Shown: positions 55,871-64,000 of the stretch, piece after piece
How the letters are laid out: each line of letters begins with the position of its first letter
Position numbering within the stretch: the first letter of the stretch is position 1
The notes under the pieces: model-generated
Told to the model about the DNA's origin: nothing
What the model saw: only the letters and a program-made list of their open reading frames with translations
Databases searched by the model: none
Translations under genes and position numbers: made by a program
Origin: Ceratotherium simum simum
Taxonomy: Eukaryota; Chordata; Mammalia; Perissodactyla; Rhinocerotidae
Reading direction: 5' to 3'
DNA length: 64,000 bases
NCBI RefSeq assembly: GCF_000283155.1
Contig: NW_004454178.1
Span: forward strand, 23,075,191-23,139,190

Positions 55871-58800
55871 GACATCGGGGAGGAGATAGCGCTGGGGATA
55901 CAGCACAGCTCGGGTTCGCATCTCAGCTCCCCACTGCTGGCTGTGTGTAAAACAGGAGAAATCTTAGGAACTCGGAGCTCTTCATGTGAAAACTATCCCT
56001 TTGATTCTAATGATCACTTCTAATATTAATATTGCCGAACCTGTAGGAGGTTTGAAATTCAGATGATCGAACTCTGAATCCAGTCCAATAATTATCTCGA
56101 CACTTAAGATACCATTGGCTGCAGGTCATGGATGTTTTAAGGCCAAAGTCACCGAGTGATCCGGGAGGACTCGCTGCTGGAAGTCACTTGTGTTTTTTAA
56201 AAATTTTTTCTCTTGCCCTCCTTTTCTTTCCTGCACAGCATGAAGTCAGCCACGTTTTAACGTTTGTGCCTCCGTCATCAGAAAAACTGGCATGCTTCCC
56301 CCTAAATAGCAGGCTTAAAGACTTTTTCTGATATTTTGTACCAGCCACACTAAGTGGCTTCATGATCGCTCTTAATTCATATTTTGTGCGGCTGCTGATA
56401 GGCCCGATGTCGTCATAATTGTTGCACGTTCAAGATAAAGCCAAGTCTTAGCGTATGCCCTGTTCTCCCAGGACAAATTCAGAGAACAGCTATGGAGTCT
56501 AATCCACATTGCTAATTTGCTGAAAAGAGAATAGGACTAAAGGCTTATTTGGAGCCTCTTGATGTTTATGGTTGTGCAGATTGGGTGTTACTGATTTATA
56601 ATGTAAGATCTGAATTCCCAAGGCAGGGACAGGATCGGTTTTTGGCTGAGGCCTATTGTTTTTGGTGGTGCTGTTGAAGAAAAGAGAGCATCTTATTTTT
56701 ATGTGATGAGCATTATTTGATCCCAGAATCCATTGGATTATATAGTCAGATTGTCAAAGACATGCTGGCCTCTCCCCCAGGCTTAGGAGAAAGCCATTGT
56801 GTGTGTGCTCACAAACACCTCTGTGCAGAGGATGGGGGTGGTGCTCTTGAGCCCAGGGGTCCCATTCTCTGGAACATTCTCTCTGCACAGGTTTCCGTAC
56901 GCCTGGCTGTCCCCTTGTTGAGTGCATGGAGCAGATCATCGTCTGGTGGTCCCTCCCACTGCAGGAGCTGCCCTCTGCCTCTTTGGTCCAGACTGAACCA
57001 TCTTGGGCCATTCGTCCTCCCCCGAGGACTTGCTTTCCCACCTTCTCATCATAGACACTTCCCTCCTCTTGATGCTTTTTCCTTGTTGAGGACATTTTTG
57101 AAGTGTGTTGTCCAAGAGAGGATTTAGTATTCCAGAACAGGACTTGGAATACCAGTGGGAGAGAATTGTATTACCATAGGAAAAAATAAGAGGAAAGATG
57201 TTTTTAAAATTTACTATCACTTTGCTATAGTGTTTTAACATCAATTAAAAAAAAATAAGTGGAAAACGATTACTATTTCTTTATAGCATTGTAAGCCATT
57301 TTTTCCCAGTGGGAGGCAGAAAGAAAAACTTGATTGTGTCTCATCTACCACTTTTTAAAGTGCGAGTTTTAAATTGTTTGTTTATTGTTCACAAGCCAAG
57401 CAGCAACTCTTTTGCTACATGCAAACTCTCGGATATTGTGAGAAAGCACAGCAAACCAGCACATACACCTGCCTTTTCCTAACTGAACACGGTGATCTTT
57501 GTTGGTCTGGAAGACCCCTTGCAGCATTGTGGCAATTGGTGTGCAAACCTCAGACTGCATCTAATAACTTACTCTTTGTGCAACTTCTCCTAGGAACATG
57601 TATTAGGAATGTTAACTGCTGCGGCTGAAATTTTATGTTACTGGACCGTCTCTGCTTAAGGGAGAACATTAGGGGCACAGAGCAGTAACAATGCTTTGGA
57701 ATGTTAAAATGTGCTAGGTAGCTGATCTCGTAGGGATCTTTCTAATTTAGGCCCACGTTCACTCTTGAGATATGGGGATGGGTGATGGATCTTGTCCCTG
57801 CCCAGGGCTACTTGGTGAGGGCTCCTGGCTCAATTAGAAGGAAGGATGCTGGTCTCCTGCCTCTCCGTTTTCAGTCCCTTTTAGGATGCCATGCTGCCTC
57901 CTTCACGTTGAGTGGCTATTTTTCAGTTGCATCTACTTTTGGGATTTTTCTCTCCACCCTCCTTCCCAGGTTTCCCCTCTCAGGTGGGAGGGAGGAGACT
58001 TAGGTGTGAGGTGGTGCAAGTCGCTACAGCAGCCCCCAGCGGTACCAAGCTGTGGGGCAAAGGTAATTGACACACGTCTCATCTTCAGTTCTCTTTCTGT
58101 TAGTCATTTGTTTCTGAGAAGAGAAGCTTAGGTTAAAGATGGTTCAGTAAGGAGTTGCTGGGGGGTCTCTGCGGGGGAACATGTTAGTTCTGGGTGCCCG
58201 TGCTGGGGATGAGGGACAGAGTGGGTATGAATGGAAATGAAGAGCAACTAAGGAAATTTCGATTTCCCCTTTCCTAGGGTTTTGGGTGTAGGAAATTAAG
58301 CCATTTTGTAGTGCAGGGCAAGGAAGCACGTGGTGCCTGCACCTGGGGATCCACCTTGGTCCTCCTGGGTCTCTGTTAGGCTGACAGGACTGTGGAAGTC
58401 AGTCCTGCCCAGAGAGCCACCGCGTCCGGCTGCCTCCCGCAGGGTCCTCAGGAGCGGGGAGCGTGCAGGGGACGGATGGAAGCAGATGGGGACACTTCTT
58501 TTCTCATTGTCCTCCCTCACAATCCTTTTCTCTATCTTTGTTGAGGAGAGAATGTTGTTTTTATTTAATAAGATCAAAAAGAAAAAAGTGTGGTTATCAG
58601 AAAAGCAAAAAATAAATGATGTTCTTAAAGACTCTAGAAAGCCTCTGCTTACTCTTCTGGGTGTGCCATCTTTGGAGGGGAAGAGGATACTGAAGAAAAT
58701 CTCTACAAAGTCTGCTTACAGTGTCTGAGAGAGCAGACGATGAACAAATCTTGGATGAATTAAAGTGGGATGAAGAGACGTTATGAAGGGGGAGAAATAC

Positions 58801-59069
58801 CGGAGGATTTGGAGTTATCAGTGAAGACAGCGCGTTTATCCACTTCACGCCCACGATTGGGGTGTTATAAAAAGTGAGGAGGCAGTTCGGGGCTGGCGCA
58901 TACACTTCATGGAGAAATAAATGACTTCTGGGATTTTGGGGGCATAGAATAAAAAAGTTGCAGATGTGGAGGGATGTTCGTGGCCATTTTTTACCCAGCA
59001 TGGTTCTTTATGTGGTCATTCAATTGCTTGAGCAAAGTCTAGATCGATACAGACTTAGGAGAATTTGTT
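55871..59069. other. Intron stretch, mainly unique
   Basis: No named repeat could be assigned except weak MIR traces near 55,900-56,000. 56,330-56,720 is AT-rich and unique-looking. No exon recognised. Confidence 0.45.
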
Positions 59070-59765
59070 TTAAATAAAAGTAATACTTGCTCATGGTTAA
59101 AAAAAAAGGAGGATAAATACCAAAAGTAACTTTAGTTAATTTTTTTTGGAATATTCCAGAAATTTTCTTTTCTTAGATAAGCATGTATCTCTTACTATTA
59201 AATACTTAAACACAGTTATTCTTTTTAACAATAATTGTGGGCCGAGGTCTTGCATCAGGACATGTAGATTTATCTCACATGAAAAGGAATGAAAGAATAT
59301 GTACAGATTAAGGGATAATAAAATGGTTGCCCACATCCCCATCCAGTGGAAGAAGCATACAGGAAACTTTGTAGTTCCCCAAATGCTTCTTCTTGATTGC
59401 ATTCCCCCCCACTGCTCGTAACTACTATCCTAAACTTTCTGTTCTTTATTCCTTTCTTTATTTCTTTCCTTTATAGTTTTACTCTTTAATATCTGTATCC
59501 CTAAAATATGTATTGTTCAGTTTTGCCTGTTTTTGAAAACTAGACACAAATACTTGTGTGTGGTTCTATGACTCGCTTTTTTGGCTAAACCTTATTTTTG
59601 TAACAAAGTTATGATAGTACATATAGCTATGGTTCCTTCATTTTCACTGCTGTATAGTATTCTATTTATGAATTACACTGTATGACCGCCATTGTGATTC
59701 TGTCTTATTCTTTCTGATGACAGCATCATTTTTTTTTCCTGCTGACACTGGATATTATCTGACGC
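59070..59765 (-). repeat. Old L1M-type LINE fragment (antisense)
   Basis: Antisense L1M blocks in order: 'cccacatccccatccagtgg', 'gtaactactatcctaaactt', 'ctttatagttttactcttta', 'ttttcactgctgtatagtat'. Confidence 0.65.
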
Positions 59766-60249
59766 TTTAATGGATAAGGACTTAGATTGTGAAAGATCAG
59801 TTTGTTCCAGGACTGAAGCTCATATTCTTTGTGGAAACAGGGTTATTGCTCTTAAGGCTAGAATTATTTGTGTGCTTTATATCTTTCACTTTCATTTATT
59901 GCAGCCAGTCTTCAGAGCAGGACCCAGGGAGCAAAGTGCAGTTCAGACAGTGGGTCCCTGACGGCCAGTTGTCAGAGAGCCCGAGGGCAGGTGTTTGAAG
60001 CCAGAGAGCAGAGACCCATCCTGAGCACAAGGGCCAGGGCCAGGGCTGGGGTCGAGGCCTTGGCCTTCTGGGAGCCCTTTCTTGTGTGGACACGGTTGGG
60101 AGCGGAAGTGAATCCTCAGATGAAAAGGAAGCAATCCACGGAGCTTGTTTCCTCCTGCGGTTTCAGCCAGCGCCTCTATCAGATCAAAAGAGCTCATCAA
60201 CTCCAGCCTCCATCGCCGAAAAGTAAAATCTCGTGTTCTTTCTGATAAT
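59766..60249. other. Short unassigned stretch
   Basis: No exon or repeat recognised. Confidence 0.4.
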
Positions 60250-60480
60250 ACCCGTTCACTATTAAAAAAAAAAATTAAATACCAGGAAAAACCCACATCT
60301 GTAAATCCCCCCCACCTGCCTGATACTAATACATAAGTTCGATGTATTTAGATTTTTTTAAATGCTTATAAAACTATATATATTTTACATGAGATGATCT
60401 TATAAAGAGAGTTGATTTTCTTTGAGACTTAAAAAACAGTTTGCCACATTTGCTTTATGGGTCCACGTATATTTAATTAT
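60250..60480 (-). repeat. Possible L1M-type fragment
   Basis: AT-rich, with an A-run and a 'aaataccaggaaaaacccac' block reminiscent of antisense L1M. Weak. Confidence 0.35.
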
Positions 60481-63400
60481 ATGTGCACATTCTTTTTACT
60501 GAACCCTTTGAGAATGCCTTGTGGGCGTCATGACGTTTCAGCACCAAATACGGCCACACGGTGTCTCCTGAAAAACGAGGAGATTATTCTCCTCAGTAAC
60601 GGCTGACCGTGGAGCACTAATCCGGTACCCCTCCCTCCAGTGCTGGCCTCACATACCGCCTCCACTTGTCCCAACAGTGGCCCTCGTGGCTTTTAAGAAA
60701 AGTGCCGGCATTTTTTGTCTCTGTTAACTAGACCACCAGCCTAGGGAGACCAAATTCCCCCTGGGGTTTTGTCCTTCGTTTTCGGGATTTGGGGATGTTC
60801 TGATGGAGTCCCCATTGTTCACCTGTCAGTTGAGGGCTGGCTTTTCTTCGGGACCTGTTGGGCAGATCGAGGCACTGTCATTCCCTGGGTGATGTGGCCT
60901 CGCCCCAGCGTGATGTGCTAGATCGCCTTCCCATGTGGGGTAGCCTGGGGGCAGCTCTTGGGGACAGACTTGGCCCTGAGGAGGAGGGCTGGTTGTCTCT
61001 GTCACCAGCAAGCTCTGAGTGGAGGTGCCTGAGCTGGGGTGTGTGCGGAAGCGTCAGTAAGAAATACCTTCAGTTACAATGTAGCTGTTCAGGATACAAG
61101 TTAGCTGCTTCATTGCTATTAAGTTTCCGCTCCTGTGGAGCATGCTCAGTAGGAGATCGTTGAATCTGAGTCTGGAATTTTGGCTGTCATTCCCTGTATG
61201 GGAGGGATTAATAGCTTTGCATCTTAACCAGGAGATGAAGGGCCTGTCAGAGCATCCAGGTGAGAAGTTGGAGGAAGGATGTTGCTGGACTGAGCTCCAG
61301 GATAACCTGTGGCTGCCTGGGGGCATTTTGGGGGCCTCCTCCAGGCCTGGAGCTGTGCCCCAGGGTCTGATAGCATGGAGGCACAGCGCTTCTGTCTCCT
61401 CAGGGATCCTTGTGCCTCCTGGAGCCCTCCCCCACAGGCTGGAGGCTGGGATGAAACCAGACTCTGAGCAGGAAGCCTTCTCCCGGGCTAGCCTGGTCCT
61501 GGGCTACCCTGCTGTTGCTGTCTCTGTAAAGTCTAACTGCTCCTGCAGACGTCTCTTGTCCTTCAAGTGCGAAGTGCCTCCTGGCTTTGCCTCGCCTGGG
61601 ATGCTGCCTGGAGCATCCGTGCTTGCAAAGGTCATTTCTCTTGCTTTAGAAACAAATTATACCTGTTTACTAGCAGCCATCTCCGGAAGGTGCAGACCAT
61701 GTTACAACAGAGAAGGGCCCAGAACACGGCCACCCTGGAGGAAAGCAGGGCCAGCCCCTGACCGGGGATTGGGGTCGGAGTGCGAGCTCCTACACCCCTA
61801 CTCCTGCTGCACCTTCTCCCACGGTGGTACCCCTGCCCTCTCAGGGGTGCGGCTTCCTCCTGGGTGGGGTTAGACGGTATAGTTTGGCATTTTATTTCCA
61901 AACAGATTTAGCAAAAGAAGATAGGAATTCCATTTGCAGTGCCTTTTTCTAGCAGTTTCTTGAGCACTTTTCTTCAGGGTAAGTGCTCCTGGGAAGAGAA
62001 AGAACCCTCCTTGTGCAAGTGTCCATCAACTCTACCTGTGATGGCAGAAAGTATTTTTCTGATCAGATCTTATTTGGTTCCTCCAGTTCCTTTTCCAACT
62101 ACTGAAATTCATTGTCTTGCTCCACATTTCCGGCAGAATATTCGGAGCTGTGACCACAGCCGAGAGCACCTGTGAGGAGCTCAGCTATTCTTATTCATTT
62201 GCGGGAACTGTGCGAGGAGCTGAGTGGTGTGGAGGAGGAGCCCCTCTGAGCCCTCACCTGTCCTAGCAGGAATTTGGGGTATCCAGTGGCGGCACGTGCC
62301 CTTTAAAAGCATAGACTCAGGACAGAAATCTAAGGGACAGATCTAAGACGACATCCTACCAGGGCTTGGCAACTTTTTTCCCCTGTTGCTACGGTTATGA
62401 CGATTCATATATCTGCCGCCCGCACCCATGGCACTCTTGTGGCCTGAATTAGGCCGGCTCTGGTCATGCCCCATTCCTTGTGTGCTGGCCGTCCTGTCAC
62501 CTCCCTTTCTGCCATTCAAGGAAGCATGTTTGAATGCAGAGTGACTGGGGGTGATATTTTTATAAGACTATCCTTGAATGTGCTCAAATGCCTAACAAAC
62601 ACTTACCTTGTGAATGGCCATCTTTATGAGTGATGACTGCTTACTCAGATGTGGGTTTCTCCAGTTTCAGGAACTTGATGGAAGTGAGTGGCAGAGAGCT
62701 CCAGTCCAGTGGTCCACGCAGTGGTCCGTCAAGCATTGTGGCAGGGCGGGATGAAGGCAGCAGAGACACACAGGATGCTGCTGTTCACTTTTGTGAAAAA
62801 TGTGCAGCAACCAATGGGGGTTTTGTGCTGCCTGGTGTTGCTTACGAGGTCCTGAGTTCTGCAGGGGTTGACTTTTTCCCCCTTGAGATGGGTCTGCATT
62901 TAAGTTTCTGTTATGTAAGTTTTAGAAGGAAAGGATGCTTTTGGGGGCTTGACCAGCCTCTTTGGGGTAGAAATAGGATCCTTCACACAGTCTGTGTCTG
63001 GAAATAGGCTTTATTCACTGCAAAGAAGGTTCTCAAAGTGTGGGGGCTGACCACAGGAGCTCCTTACCTTCTTAGTTACGGTGAAGTAACCCAGATGTGC
63101 GCCAGTCTGTGGCCCACCAGGGTGGGGCAGTGTGTGCCTGGCTGGTGGGAGGTGGGAGGCCTATGTAGATGCCTAAAAACTAATGCTCCTTAGCACTTGA
63201 AACCCTTCATCTAAGGCCCTCCCATCCTATAACTGTCAAACTCGAATTTCCAGTTGGTTACAGGGGAGAATCTGTCGTCCTACTGGAATGTTGACTTCAG
63301 GGGACCTTTTGTCTCAGGTTTCAGAATTGCTTTGTTTCCTCCTGGTGAAGACTGGCCCACGGTCACATTACCATCTTCTCAATGGTCCTGTACTCTGTGG

Positions 63401-64000
63401 GTGGAAGTTTTTAATAGTTGAGTGTTTAAATTTTGGACTGAGTTAAACAATATTCTAATGAGATAAGCAGTCATTTCAACATATGGATGTCTCTCTTACA
63501 CCCTACGCACTCTTCTCTCAACCTTCTCCCTGTTGCCTGGTTATGGCCGTTTTGTTGTTTAGATCATAGTCCCTTAGGGAAAATAGGGCTCTGTGCTCTC
63601 AAAGATGTGGACACTCCCAAAGCTGATCTCAGTGACCCACCTAGGTTCAAAGGGCTTGTTAGTGATAGTGCTGTTGGTTAAAATCATTCTGGCTCTCGCT
63701 TCCTTCTTGTGTCTCGAAGGGTGTAAGTGTTCAAGAATGCCATCAGTGAAACAGCTTCATCCAACCCTACAACTGAGTGTGAGCATTTTGCTTTTGAAAG
63801 GAAGCGACGATTTCTGTGAGTCCCAGAGAAACAGTGCACCCACCCCAGCTACAGTTCTGCCGGGCCAGGGTATGAAACCTTAGTGAGAGGTTTATTTAGA
63901 GGAAGTTGGAGACTGAGCTGAAACCGATCTGGGTCTCTTGCAACTGCAGATAATGAAGCAGGGGGAATAGTGGATGGGGTTTTCTGCTGTAACACATGGT
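60481..64000. other. Intron stretch to window end, nothing assigned
   Basis: No exon or named repeat can be supported. Includes the 243-codon forward open frame at 61,142-61,873, judged chance, and a weak MER5-like trace near 63,028. Confidence 0.45.

Larger units (their letters stand above)
15750..64000 (+). other. AGAP1: AGAP1 intron 1 (5' part)
   Basis: Everything after the exon 1 donor to the end of the window is inferred to be first-intron sequence: no further AGAP1 exon (the GTPase-like domain would come next) is visible in any forward frame. In known mammalian AGAP1 genes this intron is very large. Independent genes within it cannot be excluded, but I saw no exon with recognisable protein homology. 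Confidence 0.8.

Noticed and set aside
1..64000. Search for CRISPR arrays, operons, phage or defence systems
   Set aside because: The window is mammalian nuclear DNA; no regularly spaced repeats and no such genes are present.

Overview
This window is vertebrate (mammalian) nuclear DNA. Eight copies of a tRNA-derived SINE with the ERE (equine repetitive element) architecture are present. Each has a GGCCGGCCC-type head, a B-box-like GGTTCG motif, 'gaggaagatgg' and 'gatgttagc' body motifs and an A-rich tail. Together with equine-type L1 3' ends they place the source in Perissodactyla: a horse or other equid, or a rhinoceros. There is no bacterial, phage or organellar gene content.

Only one protein-coding exon can be supported. 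Bases 15587-15749 (+) encode the first 54 residues of AGAP1, the Arf GTPase-activating protein with GTPase-like, ankyrin and PH domains, and are followed by a GTGAGG splice donor. The exon lies in a CpG island (about 13.94-16.0 kb) that is interrupted by a 790-base run of N (14764-15553). The transcription start and core promoter probably fall in or next to this gap.

Layout. 1-13.9 kb is upstream intergenic DNA made of old repeats (MLT1, MIR, L2, MER5, a Charlie-type hAT element, an L1 fragment), with an LTR-in-LINE nest at 11.2-13.65 kb. 13.9-16 kb is the CpG island, gap and exon 1. 15,750-64,000 is the beginning of AGAP1 intron 1. The first 14 kb of the intron is mostly unique or ancient sequence. 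29-46 kb is rich in lineage-specific insertions: a 5'-truncated L1 carrying an ERE, two EREs at one target site, two EREs in one old LINE, and further single EREs. 46-64 kb is again mainly ancient repeats and unique AT-rich sequence.

I found no tRNA, rRNA or other RNA gene outside SINE heads, no CRISPR array, no processed pseudogene I recognise, and no undescribed gene system. The points worth a second look are small-scale: insertion histories readable from target-site duplications, sequences prone to non-B DNA near exon 1 and in the intron, and unique stretches that may be regulatory. Repeat family names come from recall of consensus sequences, without an alignment; subfamily assignments are tentative and many edges are approximate.
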